NCBI RefSeq assembly: GCF_016863175.1
Contig: NZ_BOOJ01000023.1
Span: forward strand, 62,001 to 126,000
DNA: 64,000 nt
Direction of reading: 5' to 3'
Source: Paraplanobispora siamensis
GTDB taxonomy: Bacteria > Actinomycetota > Actinomycetes > Streptosporangiales > Streptosporangiaceae
Shown here: positions 8,581 to 17,983 of the stretch, in pieces
Layout of the letters: every line of letters begins with the position of its first letter
Position numbering within the stretch: the stretch's first letter is position 1
Program-made: the position numbers and the translations under genes
The notes under the pieces: generated by a model
What the model was told of the DNA's origin: nothing
Seen by the model: only the letters and a program-made list of their open reading frames with translations
Databases searched by the model: none

Positions 8581-9684
8581 TCAGGGAGCCAGGGCCGTGC
8601 GGTCGCGGCCCAGGTGGTGACCGCGCGCGTCGTTCACCGTGCCCGGCGCGCCCGTCTCGGCGGCCCGCTCGGCGACCTCGACGGCGATCGTGATCGGGGT
8701 GACCGCCTTGAGCGACTGCTGGATGCGGGAGCGCCACATGGGGTTGCCGACGAGGCTCTCCCGGTTGAAGGTCACCGTCAGGGTCGCGACGTCGAGCGTG
8801 CCCTGCCGGGAGAGGCCCAGCTCCCAGCCCGACACCCCGTCGATCCTGCCGAGCGCCCGGCGCAGCCGTTCCAGCGACAGCCAGACCCCGCGCACCAGCA
8901 CGTGATCGCCCACCGTGTGCGCGGGGGCGGGGATCGCGTCCCCGGCGGGCACCCGGGCGACCTGCCCGGTGCGCAGCACGGTGTCGCCGTCGACGACGGC
9001 CAGCTCGGCCAGTCCCTCGGCGTACGGCGGGGCGAGCAGCTCGTCCTTCTCCAGCGAGGCCAGGCGGAGGGCGTCCGGGGCGATCGGCGTGAGCGGGTCG
9101 GCCTCGGAGGACCGCCAGCCCAGCGGCACCCCGGTGAAGGGGGAGCCGTAGACCTCGGTGACGTCCGCCTCGAACTCGGAGGCCAGGTGCTCCATGGTCC
9201 GCCGGGAGGCGATCTCGCCGGTCAGGATGATGTGCCGCAGCCCCAGGTCCAGCGGGTCGAGCAGGAACTCCAGGTGCAGCCTGGCCAGCAGGTCCATCGC
9301 CCCGGTCGGTGTGATGACCAGGCCCGTCGCGCCCAGGGACTCCAGTGCGTGGTGCAGCCGCAGCCGCCCCCGCGGGCCGACCGAGGCCGCCGCCTGCGCC
9401 CGCTCGGCCGCGGCGTGCGCCCACTGCGGTCCGGCCAGCTCGCCGTCGTTCGACAGGGCCACCACGACCCGGTCCGACGGCCCGACGCCGGCCGCCTCCA
9501 GGGCGGCGGTGAAGGCCCCGGCCGCCGCGGCCGGGGCGCCGCGCACGACGGTGTCGCCGTCGGGGGAGACCAGCAGGAGCCCGGTCAGGGCGCGCCCGGA
9601 GGAGGCGGGGCCGCCGCGGGTCCGCCAGACCGCCGGGGCGCCGCCGCCGGCGCCGGGAAGGGACGTCGTGCTCTCCGGGGTCAC
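8581..9684 (-). CDS. PaaK-like (phenylacetate-CoA ligase-like) protein, degenerate
   Basis: The 367-residue protein resembles the second half of phenylacetate-CoA ligase-type enzymes: GLRHIILTGEIASRRTMEHL and EADVTEVYGSPFTGVPLGW align with the acceptor-pocket region, and a C-terminal small domain follows. The ATP-binding Ser/Thr/Gly-rich P-loop expected in the first third is not visible; that part is Ala/Gly-rich. It may be a non-adenylating relative or a partner of the adjacent ligase. The GTG start overlaps the LLM gene stop as GTGA, so translation is coupled. Confidence 0.6.
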   Translation of the reverse strand: MTPESTTSLPGAGGGAPAVWRTRGGPASSGRALTGLLLVSPDGDTVVRGAPAAAAGAFTAALEAAGVGPSDRVVVALSNDGELAGPQWAHAAAERAQAAASVGPRGRLRLHHALESLGATGLVITPTGAMDLLARLHLEFLLDPLDLGLRHIILTGEIASRRTMEHLASEFEADVTEVYGSPFTGVPLGWRSSEADPLTPIAPDALRLASLEKDELLAPPYAEGLAELAVVDGDTVLRTGQVARVPAGDAIPAPAHTVGDHVLVRGVWLSLERLRRALGRIDGVSGWELGLSRQGTLDVATLTVTFNRESLVGNPMWRSRIQQSLKAVTPITIAVEVAERAAETGAPGTVNDARGHHLGRDRTALAP

Positions 9685-10748
9685 TTCATCACCTCGGTCA
9701 TGAACAGCCGCATCGACTCGCAGACGTGCTCGTGGGCCAGGCCGCCCACCTGGGCCTGGAGGATCAGGTCGGTGGCCCCGGCCTCGGCCACGCGGGCGGC
9801 GGCCTTGCGGGAGCCCTCCACGTCGTCGACCACGACCATGTGGTGCTCGCGGAGCGTGGCCATGGCCTCATCCGGCGGCAGCCCGGCGGCGAGCTGGCCG
9901 AGGACCTTGTGGGTGGCGTGCCGGGCGTCGTAGTAGTCGGGCGGGGTGACCAGGTTGACCTGGCGTCGGATGTACCACAGGACGGGGTCGGCGGCGATCC
10001 CGATCGCCTCCTCGCGGGTCCGCCCGACGAACCAGGGGATCATCAGCGCGATCCGCCGCGTCGCGGGGTCGAAGCCGTTGTCGGCCAGGCACTGCTTGTA
10101 GGCGGCGATGTCCTCGGCGACGTCGTCGAGGCCTTTGAGCATCGTCATGCCGAGCAGGTGGTAGCCGTGCCGGGCCGCGGCGAGATAGCCCTCCAGCGAG
10201 GTGGACGCCACCCACACCGGCGGGTGCGGGACCTGGGCGGGGCGGGGATAGACGGCGACGTCGGGGATCTCGAAGAACTCGTTGGAGCGGCTGACCGGTT
10301 CGCCGTCGGCGTTCCAGATCGCCAGCGTCGCCTCCAGGGAGTCCTCCCAGATCTGCCGCGACTTCTCGAACGGCCGCTGGAACGCCTGGTACTCCAGCGG
10401 CGAGGCGCCCCGGCCGGTGCCGAACTCCACCCGGCCGCCGGACAGGACGTCGAGGGTCGCGACCCGCTCGGCCGTGCGGATCGGGGACTGGAAGGGCAGC
10501 AGCACCACGCCGAGACCCAGGTGGATCCGCTCGGTCAGCTGGGAGGCGGCCGCCAGGACGAGATCGGGGGCGGACGAGTGGGAGAAGCCCCGGGTGAAGT
10601 GGTGCTCGACGAACCACGCGGTGTCGAAGCCCAGCCGGTCGCCGAGGACCACCTGGTCGACGACGTTCCGGAACGCGCGCTGCTCGACCTCGCGGGAACG
10701 CCCGCGGACCTCCAGCTCGTATCCCAGGCTGATCCGTAGGGACGTCAT
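9681..10748 (-). CDS. LLM-class flavin-dependent oxidoreductase
   Basis: The 355-residue product is a luciferase-like monooxygenase. The N-terminus LRISLGYELEV, the segment FDTAWFVEHHFT and the block LSGGRVEFGTGRG are family hallmarks of the TIM-barrel fold using FMNH2 or F420. Such enzymes oxygenate hydrophobic substrates or move hydride. The start has GGAGG five bases upstream. It is the first gene of the minus-strand operon running to the ferredoxin reductase, and its promoter region contains a TetR-type palindrome. The substrate is not known. Confidence 0.9.
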   Translation of the reverse strand: MTSLRISLGYELEVRGRSREVEQRAFRNVVDQVVLGDRLGFDTAWFVEHHFTRGFSHSSAPDLVLAAASQLTERIHLGLGVVLLPFQSPIRTAERVATLDVLSGGRVEFGTGRGASPLEYQAFQRPFEKSRQIWEDSLEATLAIWNADGEPVSRSNEFFEIPDVAVYPRPAQVPHPPVWVASTSLEGYLAAARHGYHLLGMTMLKGLDDVAEDIAAYKQCLADNGFDPATRRIALMIPWFVGRTREEAIGIAADPVLWYIRRQVNLVTPPDYYDARHATHKVLGQLAAGLPPDEAMATLREHHMVVVDDVEGSRKAAARVAEAGATDLILQAQVGGLAHEHVCESMRLFMTEVMK

Positions 10749-10796
10749 CCACGCCTCCGTTGTGTCATGTCAGTCCACTGCCGCGGATCGAGATTT

Positions 10797-10814
10797 AACC
10801 AAGCGCTCGCTTGG
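10797..10814. promoter_or_regulatory. TetR-type palindrome resembling a KstR2 site
   Basis: CCAAGC and GCTTGG form an inverted repeat about 50 bases upstream of the LLM gene. The stretch ACCAAGCGCTCGCT matches the mycobacterial/rhodococcal KstR2 consensus AnCAAGnnCTTGnT with one mismatch. A related site lies beside the acyl-CoA dehydrogenase start at 13022. Binding by a TetR regulator is inferred; no tetR gene is in the window. Confidence 0.5.
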
Positions 10815-10980
10815 CGAGATTACCAGCCGGGTGGAACGGCAACAAGCCGAGTTCGTGCGCCCGGCGGGAAACGGGACGGGCGATGACAAGCCGGTCTCCT
10901 GTGGCGGGTTCGCGTTTGGCGGGGGCGAAGAAGCGGCAAAGCGGGAGACGCGACATCCGGAAGGTGGCACGCTCCCAGTC

Positions 10981-11439
10981 ATGAGGGGACTGCGCGGAGG
11001 GCGCTCCACGAGCGCGCCCGACGAGATCCAGCTGGCCGGCGCGCGCCGCTTCGAGGCGTTCGGCCGGGTGATGGCCGCACTCGCCTGCGACGCCGAGCTG
11101 ATGGAGGGCTGCCGCGACCTGACGTGGTGGCGGGGGACCGACCACAGCTGGCACATCGAGTGGCGTGACGGCCTGTACGCCACCGAGGTCGCCGCCACGC
11201 TCGCCGAGCGCGTCCGCGACCCGGACCATCCCACCGCTCTGGTCACCCCCGCCGGGCTGGCCACCTCCGGGTCCGCCGCCCTCGACGTGATGGGCGTGCG
11301 CTTCCTGCTGCTGGCCGTCGACCCCCTGGGCCGCGACCGGCTCCGCGCCCGCCCCGGCCCCTGGCGCCTGGCCGACGCGCTCGACACCACCCGCCGTACG
11401 GCCTCGCGCCACCCCTGGGAGGAGCTCCTGGGCGGCTGA
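10981..11439 (+). CDS. conserved hypothetical protein (152 aa)
   Basis: I do not recognise this family. The 152-residue protein has no signal peptide or membrane helix. It contains CRDLTWWRGTDHSWHIEWRDG, rich in Trp, then an alternating hydrophobic/charged segment and a C-terminal basic helix. It is divergent from the LLM operon, so both may read from the region holding the palindrome at 10797. ATG at 10981 was chosen because upstream codons look non-coding; its nearest purine-rich run, GGAAGG, is rather far away. Confidence 0.6.
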   Translation: MRGLRGGRSTSAPDEIQLAGARRFEAFGRVMAALACDAELMEGCRDLTWWRGTDHSWHIEWRDGLYATEVAATLAERVRDPDHPTALVTPAGLATSGSAALDVMGVRFLLLAVDPLGRDRLRARPGPWRLADALDTTRRTASRHPWEELLGG

Positions 11440-11477
11440 GGCCGTTCACCAGTGGCTCACCAGTCGGTTCCCAGTTC

Positions 11478-11501
11478 TACCGGTCATAGTGATGACCGGT
11501 A
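11478..11501. promoter_or_regulatory. perfect inverted repeat upstream of the stand-alone ATPase gene
   Basis: TACCGGTCAT, a four-base spacer AGTG, then ATGACCGGTA: ten-base arms without mismatch, ending 14 bases before the ATG at 11516. Just upstream, CACCAGT occurs twice 12 bases apart. The position suits an operator, or a leader hairpin controlling translation. No terminator-like T tract follows. Confidence 0.6.
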
Positions 11502-11515
11502 GAGAGAGGGGCCGT

Positions 11516-11977
11516 ATGGCCATTCGGACCAGGGGCGGTCGCATCGCGCCGGTCCTCGCCGCCGTCCACCGGATGGAGGACGCGTCCGCCCGTGAAGTCC
11601 GGGACGGCATGCTCGGGGAGGCCCTGCGGGATCTGCTGACCGGATGGTCGGAGTGCACGGGGATCGCGGTGGAGGTCTGGGCGCTGCCCCGGGGCAGGAT
11701 GCCCGCCCAGATCGCCGGCAGCGTCCTCGTCGTGGTGAGCGGGGCGCTGTCGAACGTCGCCCGGCACAGCGGGGCGCGCACCGTCTCGGTCGCGGTCACC
11801 GCGACGCCGGGGGAGCTGCGGCTGACGGTGAGCGACGACGGCCGGGGCTTCGCCGGCCCTGCGCGCGGGCCCGGCCTGGCGGCCGTCGAGGCCTCCTTCG
11901 CCGCCGTCGGCGGCCGGCTCGCGGTCAGGAGCGTGCCCGGGGAGGGCACGACGGTCTCCGGAGCCGTAGCCCTGTGA
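11516..11977 (+). CDS. stand-alone histidine-kinase-like ATPase domain protein
   Basis: The 153-residue protein is essentially a HATPase_c domain of the NarX/DegS-type kinases. The N box is present as VSGALSNVARHSGA, the G1 box as VSDDGRGF, and GEGTTVSG near the end matches the G2/F region. There is no phospho-acceptor dimerisation helix with the usual histidine, no sensor and no membrane segment. It could be an orphan ATP-binding partner or a remnant of a kinase. GAGAGGGG precedes the ATG. A perfect palindrome lies immediately upstream. Confidence 0.72.
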   Translation: MAIRTRGGRIAPVLAAVHRMEDASAREVRDGMLGEALRDLLTGWSECTGIAVEVWALPRGRMPAQIAGSVLVVVSGALSNVARHSGARTVSVAVTATPGELRLTVSDDGRGFAGPARGPGLAAVEASFAAVGGRLAVRSVPGEGTTVSGAVAL

Positions 11978-12022
11978 TCCTCTGTGGCCATCTGTGACCC
12001 TCTGTGAACTTCTGCGGCCTCC

Positions 12023-12994
12023 TCACAGACCGGCCGCCGCGGCCAGGCGGGCGCGGTGGGCCTGGGGCGGGCCGAAGAGCTGGGCGTCGGAGGTGGCGCG
12101 CTTGAAGTAGCGGTGGGCCGGGTGCTCCCAGGTGATCCCGGTGCCGCCGTGGATCTGGATGTTCTCGCCGGCGGCGGCCAGGTAGGCCTCGGTGCAGTAG
12201 GAACCGGCCACCGCGGCGGCGACGGACAGCTCGCCGGCGGGGGACCGGGCGGCGGCCAGGGCGGCCGACCTGGCGGACTCGACCAGCAGGAGCAGGTCGG
12301 CGAGCTTGTGCTTGACGGCCTGGAAGGAGCCGATGGGGCGGCCGAACTGGTGGCGCTGCCCGGCGTGGGCCACGGCCGACTCCAGGCAGCGTGCGGCGCC
12401 GCCCACCTGCTCGGCGGCCAGACCGGTGACGCCCAGGTCGCGGACCCGCTCCCAGCCCGTGCCGTCGCCGGCGGGCAGGACCGGGACGGCGTCGAAGGCC
12501 AGCGCGGTCAGCGGGCGGGTGGGGTCCAGGGTGGTGTGGGGCGTCCGGGCCGAGGGCACGGCCTCCACCAGCTCGCCGTCGGCGAAGGCCAGTACCACCT
12601 CGCCCTCCAGCGCGTAGGGGGCGGTGCCGGTGAGCCGCCCGCCGGACAGCGTCAGATCGGCGTCGCCGGGCAGCAGGACGGTCGCGGTGCGCGAGCCGTC
12701 GGCGATGCCGGGCAGCAGCCGGGCCATCGCCGCGCGGTCCCCGCCGGCCACGAGAGCCCCGACGGCGAGGACGGCGGTGGCCAGATAGGGATGGGGGCTC
12801 AGCGCGCCGCCGAGCTCCTCGCAGACGACGGCGGTCTCCGCCGGTCCGCACCCCGCCCCGCCGTACTCCTCGGGTACGGCCAGGCCCGCGACGCCGAGCT
12901 CGGCGGCGAGGCGGTGCCACGGCGCGTCCGGGCGCGCGGAGAGGAAGGCGCGCACGGCGTCGCGCAGATCGGCCTGTTCCTCGGTGAGAGTCAT
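12023..12994 (-). CDS. acyl-CoA dehydrogenase, short (half-site) type
   Basis: From ATG 12994 the product has 323 residues, shorter than the usual 380-400. It starts with MTLTEEQADLRDAVRAF, and the C-terminal helical domain keeps RHQFGRPIGSFQAVKHKLAD and IQIHGGTGITWEHPAHRYFKRA. This is the pattern of FadE-type subunits that form alpha2-beta2 enzymes in sterol and bile-acid side-chain degradation, although no partner subunit gene lies beside it. FAD-dependent alpha,beta-dehydrogenation of an acyl-CoA is expected. The GTG at 13009 is an alternative start; neither has a clear ribosome site. Confidence 0.85.
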   Translation of the reverse strand: MTLTEEQADLRDAVRAFLSARPDAPWHRLAAELGVAGLAVPEEYGGAGCGPAETAVVCEELGGALSPHPYLATAVLAVGALVAGGDRAAMARLLPGIADGSRTATVLLPGDADLTLSGGRLTGTAPYALEGEVVLAFADGELVEAVPSARTPHTTLDPTRPLTALAFDAVPVLPAGDGTGWERVRDLGVTGLAAEQVGGAARCLESAVAHAGQRHQFGRPIGSFQAVKHKLADLLLLVESARSAALAAARSPAGELSVAAAVAGSYCTEAYLAAAGENIQIHGGTGITWEHPAHRYFKRATSDAQLFGPPQAHRARLAAAAGL

Positions 12995-13021
12995 GTCGGC
13001 AGCGTCCACAGGCGGAGCATA

Positions 13022-13035
13022 AGCAAGCGCTAGCT
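13022..13035. promoter_or_regulatory. second KstR2-like site, between acyl-CoA dehydrogenase and membrane protein
   Basis: AGCAAGCGCTAGCT matches AnCAAGnnCTTGnT with a single mismatch and contains the self-complementary core AGCGCT. It sits within 30 bases of the acyl-CoA dehydrogenase start codon, in the divergent intergenic region, where a repressor would block transcription. It shares CAAGCGCT with the site at 10797. Confidence 0.5.
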
Positions 13036-13104
13036 CGTTTGGTATAGCTTGAACGTTTTTGTCGATATTTGCAGGTCAGATATGCTCCCTATAGCCACAG
13101 TCGG

Positions 13105-13746
13105 ATGCAGATCGGGGGATCAGCGGCTTTGGTTGGACAGAACGACACGCTCGACTTCCTCGCGGGGGAGCGGAGGGAGCGGGCGATTCTGCGTCACATG
13201 GTGTTCTCCCTCACCGCGGGACTGGCCTTCGGTGCCCTGGGAGAGGCGCTCGCGAGCGGACCGGAGTCGTTGCACGACGCCTTCGACCCCTACGTCTACC
13301 TCCTCCTGGCGGCCGTGGTGGGGCGGACCGCCGCCGGGTTCGGCTGGGCGCTGCTGGGCAGCGCGCTGGCCGCGCTGGGACCCGTCATCGCCATGCTGGC
13401 GGCGACGGCCCTGCTGCCGGACGCCCATCTGCTGCGGCTGGACGGCGACGGCCTGACGCTGAACTTCGTGTTCCTGAGTCTGGCGGCCTTCGGGACGCTG
13501 GCCCACTTCGCCAGGTACGAGGGACTGCGGGGCGACCTGGCCACGGGCCTGCCCGCCGGGTTCATGGCGATCCAGGCGGTCCGGGCGCTGCAGGACGGGA
13601 CCTGGACGGTCTTCGCGGCGGCCATCCTCGTGGCCGTGGTGCTGCTCTGCATGCGCGCAGGCGTGGGGCGCGTCCGCGCCGCCGTGGTGGCGCTGGCGCT
13701 GGGGGCCGCGCACTTCGTGTACGCGGCCGGGGGGAGCCTCGGGTGA
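13105..13746 (+). CDS. integral membrane protein, function unknown
   Basis: The 213-residue protein has about six hydrophobic helices: after a short cytoplasmic start (GQNDTLDFLAGERRERAILRH) come segments such as FSLTAGLAFGALGEAL, VYLLLAAVVGRTAAGFGWALL, LAALGPVIAMLAATALL, FVFLSLAAFGTLAHF and FAAAILVAVVLLCM. No catalytic or transport motif is recognised. ATG 13105 was chosen: TATAGC lies nine bases upstream, consistent with a leaderless mRNA. An in-frame TTG at 13069 would add 12 residues. Confidence 0.6.
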   Translation: MQIGGSAALVGQNDTLDFLAGERRERAILRHMVFSLTAGLAFGALGEALASGPESLHDAFDPYVYLLLAAVVGRTAAGFGWALLGSALAALGPVIAMLAATALLPDAHLLRLDGDGLTLNFVFLSLAAFGTLAHFARYEGLRGDLATGLPAGFMAIQAVRALQDGTWTVFAAAILVAVVLLCMRAGVGRVRAAVVALALGAAHFVYAAGGSLG

Positions 13747-13837
13747 ACGGCGGTGGGATAACGGCAAGCGGTCCGGTTGCCCGAGTCGATACGCTGTAGG
13801 ACGACAATCCTGTGATCCCTGCTAGCGAGGAGTAGCC

Positions 13838-15580
13838 GTGCTGCTGCGCATGTCGTCGTTGTTTCTCCGAACCCTGAGGGACGACCCGGCAGACGCGGAG
13901 GTCCCGAGCCACAAGCTGCTCGTCCGCGCCGGCTACGTCCGCCGCGTCGCGCCCGGCGTCTACTCCTGGCTGCCCCTCGGCAAGATGGTGCTGGAGAACG
14001 TCACGCGCATCGTCCGCGAGGAGATGGACCGGATGGGCGGCCAGGAAGTGCTCTTCCCCGCCCTCCTGCCCAAGGAGTACTACGAGGGCACCGGCCGCTG
14101 GACGGAGTACGGCGACACGCTCTTCCGCCTCAAGGACCGCAAGGGCGCCGACTATCTCCTCGGGCCCACGCACGAGGAGATGTTCACCGACATGGTCAAG
14201 GGGGAGTACTCCTCCTACAAGGACTACCCGGTGACGCTGTACCAGATCCAGACGAAGTACCGCGACGAGGCCCGCCCCCGGGCCGGCATCCTGCGCGGGC
14301 GCGAGTTCGTCATGAAGGACTCCTACTCCTTCGACCTCGACGACGACGGTCTCAAGCGCTCCTACGAGCAGCACCGCGAGGCCTACATCCGGACCTTCGA
14401 CCGGCTCGGGCTCACCTACAAGATCTGCTTCGCCACCTCCGGCGCGATGGGCGGCTCGGCCTCGGAGGAGTTCCTCGCCCCGGCCGAGACCGGCGAGGAC
14501 ACCTTCGTGGCCTGTCACCACTGCGGTTACGCGGCCAACGCCGAGGCGGTCACCACCCCCGCCCCCGCCGCGCCCGAAGCCGGGCACCCGGCCCCGCAGG
14601 TGCTGGACACCCCCGACACCCCGACCATCGAGTCGCTGGTCGCCCACCTCAACGAGCACCACGGCCTGAACGTCACCGCCGCCGACACGCTCAAGAACGT
14701 CGTGGTCAAGGTCGCCACTCCCGGCTCCGACAAGACCGAGACCCTCGTCATCGGCGTGCCCGGCGACCGCGAGGTCGACTTCAAGCGGCTCGAGGCCTCC
14801 CTGGCCCCCGGCGAGCCCGCCATCTTCGAGGCCGAGGACTTCGCCAGGCACCCCGGCCTGGTGCGCGGCTACATCGGCCCGCAGGTGCTCAAGGACCTGG
14901 GCATCCGCTACCTCGTCGACCCCCGGGTCGTCGCCGGCACGGCCTGGGTGACCGGCGCCAACGAGCCCGGCAAGCACGCCGTGAACGTGGTGGCCGGGCG
15001 CGACTTCGCCCCCGACGGGACCATCGAGGCGGCCGAGGTCCGCGCCGGGGACGACTGCCCCGTGTGCGGCTCGCCGCTCTCCATCGACCGCGGCATTGAG
15101 ATCGGCCACATCTTCCAGCTCGGCCGCAAGTACGCCGACGCCGCCAAGCTCGACGCCCTCGGCCCTGACGGCAAGCCCGTGCGCATCACCATGGGCTCGT
15201 ACGGCATCGGCGTCTCGCGGGCGGTGGCGGTGCTGGTCGAGCAGAAGCACGACGAGCTCGGCCTGGTCTGGCCCCGCGAGGTCGCCCCCGCCGACGTGCA
15301 CATCGTGGGCACCGGCAAGGAGAACCAGATCGAGGTGGCCGTCCAGCTCGCCGAGGAGCTCCGTGCCCGCGGCCTGCGCGTCCTGGTGGACGACCGCGCC
15401 GGGGTCTCGCCGGGCGTGAAGTTCAAGGACGCCGAGCTGCTCGGCATGCCGACCATCGTGGTCATCGGCCGGGGCCTGGCCCAGGGCGTCGCCGAGCTGC
15501 GCGACCGGGCCACCGGCGTCAAGGAGGAGATCCCGATCGCCGAGGCCGCCGACCGCGTCGAGGCCGCCTGCCGCGCCTGA
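13838..15580 (+). CDS. proS: prolyl-tRNA synthetase, bacterial type with editing domain
   Basis: The 580-residue class II enzyme charges tRNA-Pro with proline. Class II motif 1 lies in the [21 protein letters not shown] region, LGPTHEEMF and the motif 2 arginine region [17 protein letters not shown] are present, and motif 3 appears as [14 protein letters not shown]. Between motifs 2 and 3 lies the editing insertion (about residues 220-400) with the anticodon-binding domain after it. The length is normal for the bacterial form. GAGGAG five bases before GTG 13838 fixes the start. Confidence 0.97.
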   Translation: MLLRMSSLFLRTLRDDPADAEVPSHKLLVRAGYVRRVAPGVYSWLPLGKMVLENVTRIVREEMDRMGGQEVLFPALLPKEYYEGTGRWTEYGDTLFRLKDRKGADYLLGPTHEEMFTDMVKGEYSSYKDYPVTLYQIQTKYRDEARPRAGILRGREFVMKDSYSFDLDDDGLKRSYEQHREAYIRTFDRLGLTYKICFATSGAMGGSASEEFLAPAETGEDTFVACHHCGYAANAEAVTTPAPAAPEAGHPAPQVLDTPDTPTIESLVAHLNEHHGLNVTAADTLKNVVVKVATPGSDKTETLVIGVPGDREVDFKRLEASLAPGEPAIFEAEDFARHPGLVRGYIGPQVLKDLGIRYLVDPRVVAGTAWVTGANEPGKHAVNVVAGRDFAPDGTIEAAEVRAGDDCPVCGSPLSIDRGIEIGHIFQLGRKYADAAKLDALGPDGKPVRITMGSYGIGVSRAVAVLVEQKHDELGLVWPREVAPADVHIVGTGKENQIEVAVQLAEELRARGLRVLVDDRAGVSPGVKFKDAELLGMPTIVVIGRGLAQGVAELRDRATGVKEEIPIAEAADRVEAACRA

Positions 15581-15607
15581 CCGTCCGTACGGTCACCGTC
15601 TGAACGA

Positions 15608-15646
15608 CCGATGAGCGGCCCGCCGGGACGGCGGGCCGCTCATCGG
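15608..15646 (+). terminator. hairpin terminator after proS
   Basis: A perfect 17-base-pair stem (CCGATGAGCGGCCCGCC with its complement) closes a GGGAC loop, 27 bases after the proS stop. There is no U-run, as is common in high-GC actinomycetes. Confidence 0.75.
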
Positions 15647-15796
15647 CGTGCCCGGACGCGGGACGGCGTGCGGAACCCGGCGGCTGTTCCGGCTCAGCTT
15701 TCCGGAAAGTTTCCCGATACGGAGAGTCGAGGCGGGCAGGAAGGAGGTCTTCCGGGTCCTGTCCCCGTACGGATCACTATCGGAACAGGACTGTCA

Positions 15797-17395
15797 ATGA
15801 GGACATCGAACTTCACGATCAGCCGCAAGCTGGGCGTCGGCTTCTTCGTGGTCGTGCTGACCATGGTGCTGTCGACGGTTTTCGGAGTGGCGCGGGTCGA
15901 GGAGATCAATGACCGGCTGACCACCATCAACGACCTCAACGCCGTGAAACAGCGTTATGCGATCAACTTCCGCGGGAGTGTGCACGACCGTGCCATCAGC
16001 CTGCGGGACGTCGTGATGGCCAAGACGCCCGCCGAGGCGGAGCCGGAGGTCGCGACCATCGAGAAGCTCGCGGCCGACTACGCCGCCTCGGCCGAGAAGA
16101 TGACCGCGATCTTCGCTGACGAGAGCAAGGTCGGCCAGGCGGAGAAGGACGCGCACGCGGAGATCGAGCGGATCGAGCGGGAGACCCTGCCGCTGATCGA
16201 CGAGGTGATCACCCTGCGCAGGGCCGGTGACACCGACAGGGCGATGGAGATCCTGGTCGAGCAGGCCAAGCCGCTGTTCATCGACTGGCTCGCGGCGATC
16301 AACCGCCTGATCGACCTCGAGGAGTCGATGAACCGGGCCGAGACCGCGCACGCCCGCAGCACCGCCGACGGCTTCCTGGCCGTCATGATGCTGGTGTGCG
16401 CCCTGGCGATCGCCATCGCGGTCGCCGTGGCCTGGAGGATCACCCGGAGCATCACGCGGCCCCTGGCCGAGGCGGTCACGGTGATGAACGCCGTCGCGGA
16501 GGGCGACCTGACCCGGAGGGTGAACGTCACCTCCGGAGACGAGGTCGGCCGGATGGGACAGGCGATGAACGCCGCCCTGACGAAGATCGGCGAGGTCATG
16601 TCCGCCTTCACGCGCAGCGCCGACGACCTGACCGGGACCAGCGAGCGGATCGGCGCGCTGTCGGGCCGGATCGCCGGCGGGGCGGTGGAGTCCGCGGCCC
16701 AGACCGACGTCGTCGCGTCCGCGGCGAACGAGGTCTCCCGCAACGTCCAGACCGTGGCGACGGGTTCGGAGGAGATGGGGTCGGCGATCCGGGAGATCGC
16801 GCACAGCGCCAGCGAGGCGGCGACGGTCGCCGGTCACGCGGTGACCGCGGTGGAGACGACCACCGCGAGCGTGACGCGGCTGGGCGAGTCCAGCCGGATG
16901 ATCGGTGACGTGGTGAAGGTGATCACCTCGATCGCCGAGCAGACCAACCTGCTGGCCCTGAACGCCACCATCGAGGCGGCCCGGGCCGGGGAGTCCGGCA
17001 AGGGCTTCGCGGTGGTCGCCGGCGAGGTCAAGGACCTGGCCCAGGAGACCGCGCGGGCGACCGAGGACATCGCGCGCCGGGTCGAGGCGATCCAGGCCGA
17101 CACCGCCGGAGCCGTCCAGGCTATCGCGGACGTGGCGGGGGTCATCGCCCAGATCAACGACTACCAGACGACCATCGCCGCCGCCGTCGAGGAGCAGACC
17201 GCGACAGTGAACGAGATGAACCGCAGCGTCGCCGAGGCGGCCGCCGGGTCGGGGCAGATCGCGGAGAACATCACCGGGGTCGCCTCCGTCGCCAGGGCCA
17301 CGACCGAGTCGGTCGAGGAGTCGCGGCGGGCCGCGGGTGAACTGGCGGAGGTCTCGGAGCGGCTGCGCTCCCTGGTCGCCGGGTTCCGCTTCTGA
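15797..17395 (+). CDS. methyl-accepting chemotaxis protein
   Basis: A 532-residue transmembrane chemoreceptor. TM1 is around residues 12-33 ([20 protein letters not shown]), a helical periplasmic four-helix-bundle sensor follows (residues about 35-190), TM2 is [19 protein letters not shown], then a HAMP domain with the [18 protein letters not shown] pattern, and a signalling coiled coil whose tip contains [19 protein letters not shown], the CheA/CheW contact hairpin. No other che genes lie in the window, so its partners must be elsewhere. ATG 15797 was chosen because the hydrophobic anchor follows directly; upstream in-frame codons overlap the proS terminator. Confidence 0.92.
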   Translation: MRTSNFTISRKLGVGFFVVVLTMVLSTVFGVARVEEINDRLTTINDLNAVKQRYAINFRGSVHDRAISLRDVVMAKTPAEAEPEVATIEKLAADYAASAEKMTAIFADESKVGQAEKDAHAEIERIERETLPLIDEVITLRRAGDTDRAMEILVEQAKPLFIDWLAAINRLIDLEESMNRAETAHARSTADGFLAVMMLVCALAIAIAVAVAWRITRSITRPLAEAVTVMNAVAEGDLTRRVNVTSGDEVGRMGQAMNAALTKIGEVMSAFTRSADDLTGTSERIGALSGRIAGGAVESAAQTDVVASAANEVSRNVQTVATGSEEMGSAIREIAHSASEAATVAGHAVTAVETTTASVTRLGESSRMIGDVVKVITSIAEQTNLLALNATIEAARAGESGKGFAVVAGEVKDLAQETARATEDIARRVEAIQADTAGAVQAIADVAGVIAQINDYQTTIAAAVEEQTATVNEMNRSVAEAAAGSGQIAENITGVASVARATTESVEESRRAAGELAEVSERLRSLVAGFRF

Positions 17396-17429
17396 ATCCG
17401 ATCCGGGTCCGGCTCCCGGTGCCGGGACC

Positions 17430-17488
17430 CGCTCCCGCCGCGGATCCGCCTTCCGGCGTCGGGTCTCGCTCCCGCCGCGGATCCGCCT
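17430..17488. repeat. 22-base direct repeat
   Basis: The 22-base unit beginning CGCTCCCGCCGCGG occurs at 17430-17451 and 17467-17488 in the gap after the chemoreceptor gene. The two copies are identical. No gene is seen between 17396 and 17645; this repeat is the only structure I find there. Confidence 0.6.
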
Positions 17489-17645
17489 GCCGGGTCTGAT
17501 CCCGTCTCGTACGCCGTCTCACGCGGGCCGCCGGAGTCTCCGGGCGGCCCGGTCACCGGCCGCGCGGCCCGCGGGGGTCAGGGCGGGCTGCGGCGTCCGC
17601 GGCCGGTGATGCTGTCAGCGGGAGCACTGCCCGCAGTCGACGGTG

Positions 17646-17855
17646 TCAGTAGCGGTGGCGTCGGTAGCCGGAGCGCTTGCCGATCGCCTTGCCGACGTGG
17701 AAGCCGCCGGGCAGGTTCAGCGTCACGTACTTGCGGCCGTCGGGGGTCCTGCTGACGTGGAACCTGCGGGTGCCGAAGCTCTGACCCACCCCGTGGGGGG
17801 ACAGGTCCAGACGGAACGGACCCAGCTTGATCGACTTCCTGTAGTGCCAGCCCAT
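17646..17855 (-). CDS. DUF4236 family protein, copy 1
   Basis: A 69-residue basic protein beginning MGWHYRKSIKLGPFRLDLS, followed by GVGQSFGTRRFHVSRTPDGRK and LPGGFH. This is the DUF4236 pattern (short beta-rich domain often found alone or at the N-terminus of larger proteins). Function unknown. A paralogue lies 128 bases upstream on the same strand. The C-terminal tail RSGYRRHRY is Arg-rich. Confidence 0.8.
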   Translation of the reverse strand: MGWHYRKSIKLGPFRLDLSPHGVGQSFGTRRFHVSRTPDGRKYVTLNLPGGFHVGKAIGKRSGYRRHRY

Positions 17856-17983
17856 GTCATCTCCCCGGAACCTCGTGCGTCATCGAGGACAACGGCCGGT
17901 GCCCGCGGATGGTTCCTGCGCGGGAGCCGGACCCGGCCGTCTGCGGACCGCGACGCGCCGGCGTCGCCGCCGACCGCGGCCGG

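Noticed and set aside
6968-9424. An 818-codon reading of the FadD3-like gene extending upstream
   Set aside because: The extra N-terminal part is in the wrong frame for the PaaK-like gene it overlaps and is Arg/Gly/Ala-rich; ATG 8557 has a ribosome site and the normal family start.
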